A stretch of DNA of 33,784 nt. Origin: Ignavibacteria bacterium (lineage in GTDB: Bacteria; Bacteroidota; Ignavibacteria; Tepidaquicellales; OLB5). The stretch is from NCBI GenBank assembly GCA_030835025.1, contig JAUQWS010000043.1:1-33784 (forward strand), given 5' to 3'. This document shows, one piece after another, positions 25,630-33,784 of this stretch (positions within the stretch are counted from its first letter, which is position 1; every line of letters starts with the position of its first letter). The translations under genes were made by a program, and so were the position numbers. The notes beneath the pieces are model-generated. The model was not told the DNA's origin and did not search any database. It saw only the letters and a list, made by a program, of their open reading frames with translations.

Positions 25630-28600
25630 ATGGGTACACTTACCGAGCCTGAAAAGAAAAATCTTCAACAATTAAAGCTTAAAGTTCATAATGGAGAAAT
25701 TGCACTTTTCTTAGGGGCTGGCGCATCTCTTAGTTCTGGAGGGCCTACTGGTAAAGATCTAATTCAATTAATTAAAGAAGATTTTAAGGATATCGATTTT
25801 GGAGACGTGGGTAATAATCTTCTTGATGTTTGTCAAGAAATAGACGATAATGGACATGGACCTCAGTTAAAACGTTTTATTTCTAAAATTTTTTATGGGT
25901 TAGAACCCAGCTCTGCACATCCGAAGCTCCCTTCTTTTCCATGGCCAGTAATTTATACAACAAACTATGAAGATTTAATTGAAAAAACATTTGAAGAATG
26001 TTATCTAAAAAATCCAGAAAATGCCAGGAGATGTAAACAGATTCTGCGGGGCGACAGACAATACTATTTAAAAAATAAAGAAGAAGTCTTGTTATTTAAA
26101 ATTATGGGGGATAGTAAAAGAGATGATCCGCTAGAATCCCCAGTTTTGACTAGAAATGATTTCAATCTTAGAGCTTTAGATAGAAAAAGAATGTTAGAGC
26201 TGCTATCAAGCTTTGTAATTGATGGCGAAGTATTATACATAGGATATAGTTTTCAGGATAGAATAATATTTGAAGTAATTGATGAATTAAGCAAAAATTT
26301 TGGTGATAGAATTGGTAAGTCATATGCATTAGTTCCAAGTATCGAAAGAGGTTCAAAAATCGAACAACTTTTAATAAAACGAAATATTATTCCTCTACCA
26401 TTAACTTTTGAAGAGTTTATTAAAGAATTAGAGGAAGAAAAACCAGTTTCATTAGTTGGAAAAAATAGGCATGATATACTACTTAAATTGAAATATGGAG
26501 AAGCTTCAATTCCATATAAGGAATACAAGGAATATGAAGAATATTTTAAAATTATTAACGAATACGCACTTTCAGAGTTATTTGATAAAGGAGAACTTGA
26601 AGAGGAGAAAGTAAGATCGTTCCTTAGAAGTCGGTCCGAAAGTTGGGAACCTTTTATTAAGAATTGGGATTTTAAAAGAAATATATATCTTAAAATAAAA
26701 AGTGAATTAGAATCCGAATTAAATAAAAAAGGGCCAGAAAATAACGATGCAATAATTATAGAAGGCGGTGGCGGTCTAGGTAAATCGATATTACTTAAAA
26801 GGTTGGCATACGATTTTTATGAAGCGGGGAATCCTGTAATAATTTTAAATAGTTATTTGGACAACTTTGACTATAAACTCATCGACAAATTTTGTGAGCA
26901 TGTAAATCAGCAAGCAACTTCGAGAGATAATACACATAAATTAATAATAATATTAGATAATGCCGACGCTAATATTAACCATATAAAAAAATTGTCCATT
27001 TTCCTTAAAAACCGTTCAAAGTCTGCTGTTATTGTCGGGGCAACACGCCCAAATGAATGGGCGCACGCTCAGAATCAATGGGGGTATAAACAGATTGTTT
27101 CAGATGGTAAAAAATTTGAAATTCTCCCAAAGATGGATAAAAATGAAACCAAGGATTTGATAAAACATATAGGTAAACTATTAAATATGGAAGATTTTTC
27201 CTTAAATCTTGATTATTGGACTGATTTTGTAGAGAAAAATTATAATAATGATTTTTTTGCCACTATATATGGATTAGTTGATCCTGCGAGAAGAAAACTG
27301 GATGAGATAATTTGGGATGAATATAAAAAACTCCCATCACTCCCTACAAGAACCGTATATGAATACGTTTGTCTTTTTTCTCAGTATGATTTACCTCTGA
27401 AACTTGAAATGATTGTTAGGCCATTAGAAAAAAAATTTAATTATTCTTACCGTGAATTTGCAAATGAAATATATAAAACAGAGGCAAAATCACTCATTGT
27501 AGAAATAGAGGGACATTATGCGGGTGATTTATTTTATATGGCCAAAAATAAAATAGTTGCCCAAAAAATTGTAGAAAAATTGTTCGATGTACATGATACA
27601 ATACGATTAGATGATATGGTAAAGAGGTATGTAGAAATTTTATCTGAAGTCAAAGCTATGGATAAAGTAGAAATGGATATCGCCAAATCTCTTTTAGTTA
27701 AATACTTAGGGCCTAACGGAATAGATAATAAAAAGATTAATGAAGATAATTTAATTAAACTTTATGATAGCTTGATAAATAATGGTATAGAGGAGAGTAC
27801 TATTCTTCATCATTATGGAATTTTAGAACGAAACAGGGGAAATTTCGAAAAATCAGACGCTTTGTTAAAAAAATCTTTACAGATTTCAAGAAAATATAAG
27901 GGAAGTTCTTTAGGAATTGAGCAAGAAAAAAATATCCTAAACTCGCTAGGAGTGCTATATTCTAAAGAAGCTCTAAAATTTGAATCTCTTGGAGATTTAA
28001 ATTCCGCTTTAAATTTTTATGATAAAGCAAATTTTTATTTTACATCATCAAAAATTTTAGATCCAACAAATGTACATGCATATCATTCCGAAGCATTCTC
28101 TTCATTCTTGAGAGGAGAATATTATGAAGGCCTAGGGCTGGAAAAAGAATCTTATGAATATTATACGCAATCATTAAAAATAATAGACGAAGCAAAAGAA
28201 TCAATTTCTGAATACGAAATTGGTGCCCTTATTCAGCTAGAAACAAGAATCTATAACGAAAAATTTGGAAATTATGATGAAGCAAAAGAAATAATACAAT
28301 CCTTTATCGATGAAAATCCTCAGATAATCGATGGTTATATTTTGATTAGTAGGTTAATTTTCAATGAAGCAAAAAAGCACAGCGAAGATAGATCCGTATA
28401 TATTTCTCTTTTAAAATCTGCACTTTCATACGCAGAAATGGGTTTAACAATATCTAGCAAAGATCAGGATTTATTGAAAACACAGTATTATATAACAAAA
28501 GAATTCGAGCCAGATAATATCCCTAAATTATTTGATCTGCTTAAAGCCAGATATGATGCATTTGATAAAAATTGTACCGAATTAAAATTAATTTTTCAAT

Positions 28601-28929
28601 TGGCACTTAATGCATTTGAATGCAAGAAGTACGATTTCTCTAAACAATTATTTAGAGAACTTGATGAAAAGATATTTGATCATCCACTTGGTAGCGGAAT
28701 TCTAACTGTAGCCAGAGATTTAAAAACTATGAAAAGAAAAATATTCACAGGATATGTCTCTAAATTTGTTTCTCGAAAAGAAGCATATGCTTATTCTGAA
28801 GAAATTGGTTATCCTATTAAATTTATTCCTTTTGCCCAAAAAAGAGAAATACACCCACGTGATAATGTTGAGTTTAATGTTTCTTTTAATTATAGAGGAC
28901 ACTTAGCTATTGGTCTTAACCCAATTTAA
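25630..28929 (+). CDS. SIR2-STAND-TPR defence protein with C-terminal cold-shock-like domain
   Basis: A 1099-residue predicted antiviral sensor-effector. SIR2-like domain (about 15-265): IALFLGAGAS, YTTNYED (N112) and YIGYSFQD; the expected catalytic His of KIHGD is Met here (KIMGD, M159). STAND ATPase: Walker A GGGGLGKS (379-386) and Walker B IIILDNADA (D443). TPR-like helices run about 690-1000. The tail (about 1037-1095: FTGYVSKF, EIHPRDNVEFNVSFNYRGHL) looks like a cold-shock/S1-type OB fold. In such proteins the TPR region senses a viral product, the STAND module oligomerises and SIR2 destroys NAD+. ATG 25630 has GGTGGA seven bases upstream; GTG 25618 is an alternative. Very AT-rich, suggesting recent transfer. 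Confidence 0.88.
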   Translation: MGTLTEPEKKNLQQLKLKVHNGEIALFLGAGASLSSGGPTGKDLIQLIKEDFKDIDFGDVGNNLLDVCQEIDDNGHGPQLKRFISKIFYGLEPSSAHPKLPSFPWPVIYTTNYEDLIEKTFEECYLKNPENARRCKQILRGDRQYYLKNKEEVLLFKIMGDSKRDDPLESPVLTRNDFNLRALDRKRMLELLSSFVIDGEVLYIGYSFQDRIIFEVIDELSKNFGDRIGKSYALVPSIERGSKIEQLLIKRNIIPLPLTFEEFIKELEEEKPVSLVGKNRHDILLKLKYGEASIPYKEYKEYEEYFKIINEYALSELFDKGELEEEKVRSFLRSRSESWEPFIKNWDFKRNIYLKIKSELESELNKKGPENNDAIIIEGGGGLGKSILLKRLAYDFYEAGNPVIILNSYLDNFDYKLIDKFCEHVNQQATSRDNTHKLIIILDNADANINHIKKLSIFLKNRSKSAVIVGATRPNEWAHAQNQWGYKQIVSDGKKFEILPKMDKNETKDLIKHIGKLLNMEDFSLNLDYWTDFVEKNYNNDFFATIYGLVDPARRKLDEIIWDEYKKLPSLPTRTVYEYVCLFSQYDLPLKLEMIVRPLEKKFNYSYREFANEIYKTEAKSLIVEIEGHYAGDLFYMAKNKIVAQKIVEKLFDVHDTIRLDDMVKRYVEILSEVKAMDKVEMDIAKSLLVKYLGPNGIDNKKINEDNLIKLYDSLINNGIEESTILHHYGILERNRGNFEKSDALLKKSLQISRKYKGSSLGIEQEKNILNSLGVLYSKEALKFESLGDLNSALNFYDKANFYFTSSKILDPTNVHAYHSEAFSSFLRGEYYEGLGLEKESYEYYTQSLKIIDEAKESISEYEIGALIQLETRIYNEKFGNYDEAKEIIQSFIDENPQIIDGYILISRLIFNEAKKHSEDRSVYISLLKSALSYAEMGLTISSKDQDLLKTQYYITKEFEPDNIPKLFDLLKARYDAFDKNCTELKLIFQLALNAFECKKYDFSKQLFRELDEKIFDHPLGSGILTVARDLKTMKRKIFTGYVSKFVSRKEAYAYSEEIGYPIKFIPFAQKREIHPRDNVEFNVSFNYRGHLAIGLNPI

Positions 28930-29129
28930 TAATATTTAAGAGAAGATAATAGCACGGACATGACGAAGAACGACTCGACAAAAAGGTTACACACGAACGA
29001 TGTTGAGTTGTTCTACTATTAATAATAAACAAACACGATCAAGACGTGCATGATTCGTTGATAAAACTCATATATTTTAGAGAAAATACCAACTTAATTG
29101 AAACTGACGTAATAATAAAAAAACAGGTT

Positions 29130-29155
29130 AATTAGAGGGTCGTACCCCTCTAATT
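29130..29155 (-). terminator. Stem-loop terminator of the small membrane-protein gene
   Basis: AATTAGAGGG (29130-29139) pairs perfectly with CCCTCTAATT (29146-29155) around a six-base loop. It abuts the stop codon at 29156-29158, and in the minus direction a run of seven T follows (complement of 29117-29123). This is a classic stem plus T-run ending the minus-strand gene, and it may also stop readthrough from the convergent SIR2 gene. Confidence 0.75.
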
Positions 29156-29482
29156 TCATTTCCCTGTCTTTGCACTTCTTGCAGCTCCAAGGAATACGTA
29201 TATATCAGCGACTACGATCAATATAACGAGGACAGTTGTAAACATTGTCTGTACAACTCTTCTCAATCCCGTTGCATTGATGATCATCTGAATACCGTAT
29301 AATTCAAAGCCACCAACTAATATAGCACCTACGCCCAGTTCAACGATCTGGTCTGCTAAGGGTATGTATGCAAATGCTGCCTTTCTGGTGCGGTTCTTGA
29401 TTGGAGACGGTTGAATGCTATCATGGATGCCTTCTTGTCCTGGCAATTGTAATACGATAAGATCACAAAGAAAATCACACAT
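29156..29482 (-). CDS. Small integral membrane protein
   Basis: A frame of 108 residues with two hydrophobic helices: about 50-70 (VELGVGAILVGGFELYGIQM) and about 78-98 (TMFTTVLVILIVVADIYVFL), and a basic tail SAKTGK. No family is recognised. The ATG at 29482 overlaps the divergent start of the DUF1294 gene, so the true start may be an internal codon such as the TTG in the IVLQLPGQEG stretch. A strong stem-loop terminator follows its stop, which supports a real transcript. It could be a membrane effector or a virus-host interface protein; neither can be shown. Confidence 0.6.
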   Translation of the reverse strand: MCDFLCDLIVLQLPGQEGIHDSIQPSPIKNRTRKAAFAYIPLADQIVELGVGAILVGGFELYGIQMIINATGLRRVVQTMFTTVLVILIVVADIYVFLGAARSAKTGK

Positions 29483-29840
29483 GAATATTAATATGGTTTT
29501 AATTATAGAATTAATTATTTTAAATACGGTACTCCAGATCGTGCCCTTCCTAATTTATGGAACCGATAAATTGTTCGCTAAATTAGGCTTCTCCAGGATA
29601 TCTGAAAAAACACTTTTGTCCATTACGTTCTTTTTTGGGATTATTGGTTCTATCGCTGCAATGAAGATATTCAAGCATAAAACCAAAAAAAACTCCTTCC
29701 GACATAATTTCGCAGTAATTGCGTTATTAAGGATTATTGTTCTGGTTTATTTATATTTGATTTTGATGACATTACCCAATAGTTCTGCAGTGGATAACTT
29801 TATTCAAACTCTACATTCGCTTTTTTCGTACATGTTGTAG
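29481..29840 (+). CDS. DUF1294 family membrane protein
   Basis: A protein of 119 residues from ATG 29481 (MNINMVLIIE). It has the DUF1294 layout: a first hydrophobic helix, YGTDKLFAK (the DK-xx-AK signature), RISEKTLLSITFFFGIIGSI as the second helix, the HKTKKNSFRHNF basic motif, and a third helix (IALLRIIVLVYLYLILMTL). Function of the family is unknown. A longer in-frame start at 29415 would add a cysteine- and proline-rich stretch overlapping the opposite gene and is less likely. The gene sits at the right edge of the cargo before the viral portal gene. Confidence 0.75.
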   Translation: MNINMVLIIELIILNTVLQIVPFLIYGTDKLFAKLGFSRISEKTLLSITFFFGIIGSIAAMKIFKHKTKKNSFRHNFAVIALLRIIVLVYLYLILMTLPNSSAVDNFIQTLHSLFSYML

Positions 29841-29989
29841 TAATCTAAGCTTCGTGTCCAGAGACCTTCCGCAGTTAAATTATGTATAGATTCTTTGTAT
29901 GCCAAACTCAAAATAGGGCAAAGCGATGTGTTTTCATATTATAACTGTCTTAAATTTTGGACTAGTTTTACTGCAGGAGGTCTGTGGAC

Positions 29990-30217
29990 ATGAAGTCTAA
30001 GACAATGGAAAGCAGTCCTGAACACTTCCGGGATGTGGAGTCCAGAAATTATTTCGCCATGATTTCATATTCGACACATTTGCAGAAACTCAAGCTCTTT
30101 TCTCAAATCAGTTCTATTTTATGTAAAATATATCCAAAATTCAATCACAAATACTACAATGATTATAGACATTTGTGTTTTATTTTAGCGTTCCTGCGGT
30201 ATTTCATACGTATTTAA
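29990..30217 (+). CDS. Possible small protein behind a strong ribosome site
   Basis: A 75-codon frame starting MKSKTMESSPEHF. AGGAGGT (29976-29982) lies at the right distance from ATG 29990, the best ribosome site in the neighbourhood, which argues for translation. The N-terminal 45 residues look protein-like; the remainder is lysine-, tyrosine- and phenylalanine-rich as expected from AT-rich noncoding DNA, so the gene may be truncated or read into spacer. No family recognised. Confidence 0.35.
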   Translation: MKSKTMESSPEHFRDVESRNYFAMISYSTHLQKLKLFSQISSILCKIYPKFNHKYYNDYRHLCFILAFLRYFIRI

Positions 30218-30326
30218 ATCAATTATATCACCGTATTTCTTAAAATAACTAATATTTTAACCAATATCTTTAATACTGACCGTTGTTAGGTGTATTTCAT
30301 AAGTTTAATCCCTTTAAAATACTCCC

Positions 30327-31481
30327 ATGTTCAACATAAATCCCCTCAAATTCCTTACAAGAACTCGAACAATAGTAGTCGAAGCCTACAAAGGCGCTAG
30401 TAAGATGGGCAAGGGAAAGAAGCTGAATTCCCAGGAGATCACAGCTGATTTTGAGAAATTTGAGAACTTTTTCTATCAGGATTCACATGTCTTCGGGATA
30501 ATCACATGCATAGCGGATAGCATGTCAGAATCCGGACTGTCCTTTGTGCATCAGGATAATGATCTCAACAATCAGGCCAATGACATGGTTTCAGAGTATG
30601 CCATGGATACCATGGTATCGGAACTTACTGTTTCCAGTATGGTGTTCGGGAACTCTTTTATTATACTTGACCCGGCAAATCCTGATTTTGACTTCTTAGA
30701 ACAGCTAAGCCCACGATACATTTCAGTCCAGAAGGATCCTGACACCGGGCGGCACAATGGATGGAAGTATAATGAAGGGGGGATGGACTCGGCACTAACG
30801 AGAGAGATTCTCCTTCATATACCCCTAAACAGGCTTGCAGGTTCTACATGGGGTACATCTCCGCTTCAGCCGCTAACCAGGATGCTTGACCTGAAAAGCA
30901 ATATCGAAGTCAATCTCGATCACCTCGTCACGCGTTATCTTGTTCCAAGATATGTGTACCTGCTTGGCAGACAGGGAACAAGCGTTCCTCAGGAAGTAAT
31001 TGATGACTTTGCAAAAAGTCTTGCAGACCCTGCAGCAGCGCAGGATCAGGTTTTTGAGAACAATCTTGAGATCCTGACAATGGGTACTCAGTACAAGGCG
31101 CTGCATGTCGGCTACATTCTGGACTATATTCACCAGTCAGTCTATTCCGGACTGGCATTCCCGGATTCTTTCCATGTAGCAGCTGGTTCTACTGAAAGCA
31201 CCGCTAAGATACAGTCTGAGATATTCAACAAGAAGAGGATTGGTGGACTGCATAAGGTCTATACTGACCCGGTCAAGCAGATCCTTGCAGCAATTTTTGA
31301 TAAAGAAGAAATCAAATATGACACCATTCCTGAGCCGAAATGGGGGCAGCTTTCCCAGGCAAGTCTTGAGTCCAGGATCGAGTACATATCAAAATTGGCC
31401 GGGATCGTAGACAGCGAAGGTAACCGGGCAATAGACGTCCCTGGGCTTCAGAAGTTAGTGAAAAACGAACTGGGGATATGA
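30327..31481 (+). CDS. Phage/provirus portal protein
   Basis: A 384-residue portal, the dodecameric ring through which DNA enters and leaves the capsid. It shows the HK97-like portal pattern: an early segment FGIITCIADSM, ELTVSSMVFGNSFIIL, the loop LLHIPLNRLAGSTWGTSPLQ (LHI, then G-x-SPL), followed by a long helix of polar residues and a KRIGGLHKVYTDPVKQILAA stem region near the C-terminus. Length is slightly short but normal for small portals. No good ribosome site precedes the ATG, and GTTTAAT about 22 bases upstream suggests a leaderless or nearly leaderless transcript with its own promoter. The next gene overlaps its stop (ATGA). Confidence 0.88.
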   Translation: MFNINPLKFLTRTRTIVVEAYKGASKMGKGKKLNSQEITADFEKFENFFYQDSHVFGIITCIADSMSESGLSFVHQDNDLNNQANDMVSEYAMDTMVSELTVSSMVFGNSFIILDPANPDFDFLEQLSPRYISVQKDPDTGRHNGWKYNEGGMDSALTREILLHIPLNRLAGSTWGTSPLQPLTRMLDLKSNIEVNLDHLVTRYLVPRYVYLLGRQGTSVPQEVIDDFAKSLADPAAAQDQVFENNLEILTMGTQYKALHVGYILDYIHQSVYSGLAFPDSFHVAAGSTESTAKIQSEIFNKKRIGGLHKVYTDPVKQILAAIFDKEEIKYDTIPEPKWGQLSQASLESRIEYISKLAGIVDSEGNRAIDVPGLQKLVKNELGI

Positions 31482-33784
31482 GAATGATCATTTTACATGA
31501 CGTTATAGAAGCCATAAAAAACAGCCCTCTCTGTGAAGGATGGCTTGTAGGTGGAGTCGTAGAGCGCGGCTGGTCGAACAGGGATGCTGACCTTATTGTT
31601 TCAAATCCCAAAGTAGCAGAGGGTCTGCCTTCCTATTTTGATGTAATAGTCCAGGAAGTAAAGCCAAAAGGACCAAACATCCCTGTTGCAGGACTCAAAA
31701 CACTTCTGGCATTCAAATTTGAGTTCATGAAACCCGCCAAGACCCAGAGCAATTCAAATGAGTTTTACGATATCAATGATTTCAAGAAGCTCAAACCGGG
31801 AGATTATTTTGTTGAACCGAAATATGACGGGATCCGGGTCCAGCTTCGAAAAGCGGGATACAAGGTCTGGATCCTGACAGATTCTGGAAACGACATCACT
31901 GAGAAACTTCCGAACATAGCCGAAGAAGCCAGGACAAAGATACCTTTCACCATATGCATTCTGGACTGCGAACTTACAGTATACAGGGGATCACAGAGGC
32001 TGGATCATTCCGCAGTTACAGCATTCCTTCGCAGCACCACTCCTCCTGAAGATTATCATCTCAGGCTCAAGCCATTTGACATACTGCTCTTCGAAGGCGC
32101 TGATATGCGCGAAAAGGAACTTGCAGACCGTAAGAAAATCCTGGCAAAAGTGCCATGGGGTGAGTCAATTCATCCCATAAAGTATAAACTGGTAAAAGCA
32201 GAAGGCGTGATCGCAGCGATCGAAGAAATGACTACTTCGGAGGGCGCCATGATAAAAGACGCATCCTCTAAGTACGACAGGTCGGGAGAAGGCTGGTACA
32301 AATGGAAAAAACAGTATGAAATTGACGCTCAGGTCATCGCTGTTGATAAAAAGCCTGATGGATACATCTACACCTGCAAAGTCGGGAATATCACAATCGG
32401 TGACACCTATCTTACACATGTAAAAGCAAATGTCGGCGATATAATCACTGTCAGCGTTGACCATGTTACAAAGAAAGAGGACGGTACATGGGGTTGGTAT
32501 GCGCCCAAGGTCAAGGAAGTGCGGGACGATAAGAAAGAACCTGACCCCCTCTCTGTACTTCAAAAAATATCCGAACTACCCGGGTCTGAGAATACAGATG
32601 TAGTTCAATCACAGTCATCGGCAGAGGGAAATAAAAACGATATACAGGATAGCAAAAACGTTACCTTGCCTGGGGATGCCAACCCCTCAGGTACCCCCTC
32701 AAATACACTCCCTCTGTCCGATGGCAAATTCGTTTTACAGGAGCACTGGTGGGGCGAGAAACACCACTTCGATCTGAGATTTGAGAAGAACAACTCAGAG
32801 GGCAAGCCGATCATGATAGGCTGGACGCTGCTTGTGGATTCTCTGGATGAACTGCTCACCAAAGTGAGGGGGAATGACAAGATTTTCAGCAAGAGGAAGA
32901 TGTACCACGATCCGAAGTGGCACACCTTCCATGGCGATATCCAGCCGGGTAATGAAGGCAATCCTACAAAGAACTTCGTGGCTCACATGGAGTTCCGTGA
33001 TACCGGGCATTACAAATTCAACAGGCGCCAGATGGACTTCGTTGACATGGAACTATCAGGGGCAAAGCATCCTGAACTCAACGGCAGATTCTATCTCAGG
33101 CTTGTCAAACTGAACAAAGACTCCGAAGGCAATCCAAAACCAGAGGGTGAGGATACTGAAGAGGACTGGATATTCTGGAAAGCGAAGGTCGTGGAAACTC
33201 AGATCAGGAGTTCTATCAAATTTATCGCAGAATCATTCAGGGTACTGGAATCACCAGCGCCCAGTGATGATTTTGTTGATATCGAGGTTGCTGTACTTTC
33301 CACCAATGTTACAGGCAATGGACGGCAGTACGTTCTGGAAGATCTCCAGAAAAACACAATTGCGCTAAATTCTGACGGTGGACTTATTTTTGCGATGGGT
33401 AGGCACCCGAACCAGAATGAAGAACCCGATGCCACCGATAATGTTGGCGTCGGTCAAACGTACATGGAAAAAGACCTGCTCAAATCAAAAGCCCGGATCT
33501 ACAACACGTCCACGTTCCCTGATATGGTCAAACGAATAAAGCTCGGCCTGGTACGGGATGTCAGCATAGAAGGGATGGTCAGCAATTTTAAGAAAGTCTG
33601 CAACGGCGATGGGTGCTGGCAGAGAGCTTTCGGATTAATAATTCAGAGGGCAGTGTTTGTTCACGCAGGCGCTGACCCACTTGCAAAGATCGAAAGAATA
33701 TTAGAATCACTAGAAGGAGAAATGAAAAAAATGACACCAAATAAAAAAAAGGATGATGCGTCTGATGCAACTGCTACCACGGAA
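31478..33784 (+). CDS. Multidomain NTase-like / ATP-dependent DNA ligase / LigD phosphoesterase / prohead protease fusion (partial)
   Basis: The frame stays open for 769 codons to the window end. Residues 1-60: nucleotidyltransferase-like GG (25-26) and S33-N-R-D36-A-D38. About 95-365: ATP-dependent ligase with nucleotidyl Lys K115 (KYDG), DCEL (D163, E165), EGAMIK (E255) and KWKK (275-278), then an OB-like part. A polar linker covers about 370-410. About 415-600: LigD-type 3'-phosphoesterase with Q421, H423, H430, D432 and R434. About 610-735: HK97-type prohead protease with candidate H643 (GRHPN) and nucleophile S696 (RDVSIEG), then a charged scaffold-like tail. ATGA overlap couples it to the portal; ATG 31484 is an alternative start. 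No stop or frameshift seen. Confidence 0.85.
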   Translation, partial: MRMIILHDVIEAIKNSPLCEGWLVGGVVERGWSNRDADLIVSNPKVAEGLPSYFDVIVQEVKPKGPNIPVAGLKTLLAFKFEFMKPAKTQSNSNEFYDINDFKKLKPGDYFVEPKYDGIRVQLRKAGYKVWILTDSGNDITEKLPNIAEEARTKIPFTICILDCELTVYRGSQRLDHSAVTAFLRSTTPPEDYHLRLKPFDILLFEGADMREKELADRKKILAKVPWGESIHPIKYKLVKAEGVIAAIEEMTTSEGAMIKDASSKYDRSGEGWYKWKKQYEIDAQVIAVDKKPDGYIYTCKVGNITIGDTYLTHVKANVGDIITVSVDHVTKKEDGTWGWYAPKVKEVRDDKKEPDPLSVLQKISELPGSENTDVVQSQSSAEGNKNDIQDSKNVTLPGDANPSGTPSNTLPLSDGKFVLQEHWWGEKHHFDLRFEKNNSEGKPIMIGWTLLVDSLDELLTKVRGNDKIFSKRKMYHDPKWHTFHGDIQPGNEGNPTKNFVAHMEFRDTGHYKFNRRQMDFVDMELSGAKHPELNGRFYLRLVKLNKDSEGNPKPEGEDTEEDWIFWKAKVVETQIRSSIKFIAESFRVLESPAPSDDFVDIEVAVLSTNVTGNGRQYVLEDLQKNTIALNSDGGLIFAMGRHPNQNEEPDATDNVGVGQTYMEKDLLKSKARIYNTSTFPDMVKRIKLGLVRDVSIEGMVSNFKKVCNGDGCWQRAFGLIIQRAVFVHAGADPLAKIERILESLEGEMKKMTPNKKKDDASDATATTE

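Larger units (their letters stand above)
289..33784. mobile_element. Integrated head-tail provirus (left end and part of the body)
   Basis: A tRNA-Glu gene is followed by a tyrosine recombinase reading away from it, then a large terminase (2963-4552), a portal protein (30327-31481) and a gene ending in a prohead protease (31478 onward). This order (tRNA target, integrase, packaging and head genes) is typical of archaeal proviruses of tailed viruses. The right boundary lies outside the window, so no second att copy can be shown. About 25 kb of predicted defence genes separate terminase from portal. GC by eye is high in the viral genes (37 of 60 bases at 3541-3600) and low in much of the cargo (16 of 60 at 26701-26760). 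An extrachromosomal element that captured a tRNA gene is an alternative. Confidence 0.6.

Noticed and set aside
32165-32563. Minus-strand frame of 132 codons under the ligase fusion
   Set aside because: Antisense to the ligase motifs EGAMIK and KWKK, which are clearly coding on the plus strand.
32874-33368. Short plus-strand frames of 79 and 73 codons near the window end
   Set aside because: They lie out of frame within the long fusion gene, whose frame has no stop up to the end of the window.
1-33784. CRISPR array or cas genes
   Set aside because: No regularly spaced repeats and no Cas signature were found in any gene or gap.
1-33784. Borg-type or other linear extrachromosomal element
   Set aside because: No long terminal inverted repeats or in-gene tandem repeats are seen; the tRNA-integrase-terminase-portal layout points to a provirus.

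Overview
The window is archaeal, most likely from a Methanosarcinales-type methanogen or anaerobic methanotroph of the Ca. Methanoperedens kind. The signs are a tRNA-Glu gene with a canonical bulge-helix-bulge intron, GGTG/GGAG-type ribosome sites, archaeal TATA-like boxes, and a tyrosine recombinase with a C-terminal zinc ribbon. Genus-level placement is inference; no rRNA or housekeeping protein is present to fix it.

Layout. (1) 182-289: tRNA-Glu(TTC), the probable integration target, followed at 377-1660 by an integrase reading away from it. (2) 1731-4552: the start of a head-tail virus packaging module, with two small proteins, a winged-helix-like protein and the large terminase. (3) 4690-29840: about 25 kb of mainly AT-rich accessory genes dominated by predicted defence functions, lying between the terminase and the portal gene, which are normally neighbours. 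(4) 30327-33784: return to virus genes of higher GC, a portal protein and a giant maturation-protease gene that runs off the window end. The simplest reading is a provirus integrated at tRNA-Glu and carrying a large defence island inside its packaging/head module.

Defence island, left to right: a calcineurin-like phosphoesterase; a small PD-(D/E)XK protein (minus strand); a small protein with a possible nuclease core paired with an RlmJ-like methyltransferase homologue, which could be a cryptic restriction-modification-like pair; a 1540-residue UPF1-like helicase ending in a Vsr/DUF559-like nuclease (minus strand); and a plus-strand cluster from 12600 to 25027. The cluster encodes a DUF499 ATPase, a small unknown protein, a YwgA-like protein, a SAMHD1/COG1078-type HD phosphohydrolase, a DUF1156 adenine methyltransferase, a SNF2 helicase with a C-terminal PD-(D/E)XK domain, and a DUF262-HNH protein. 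It has the methylase, helicase and ATPase set of type-3 BREX-like and DUF499/DUF1156 islands but no PglZ, BrxL or DUF1998, and it adds an HD phosphohydrolase. A SIR2-STAND-TPR protein with a cold-shock-like tail follows, then two small membrane proteins.

The two most unusual observations are these. First, the reading frame directly after the portal fuses a nucleotidyltransferase-like segment, an ATP-dependent DNA ligase, a LigD-type 3'-phosphoesterase and an HK97-type prohead protease. Second, the DUF1156 methyltransferase gene holds a sharply AT-rich central block exactly between methylase motifs I and IV, as if its target-recognition region had been exchanged. Two decayed coding fragments, one recognisably UvrD-like, lie in the island's larger gaps.
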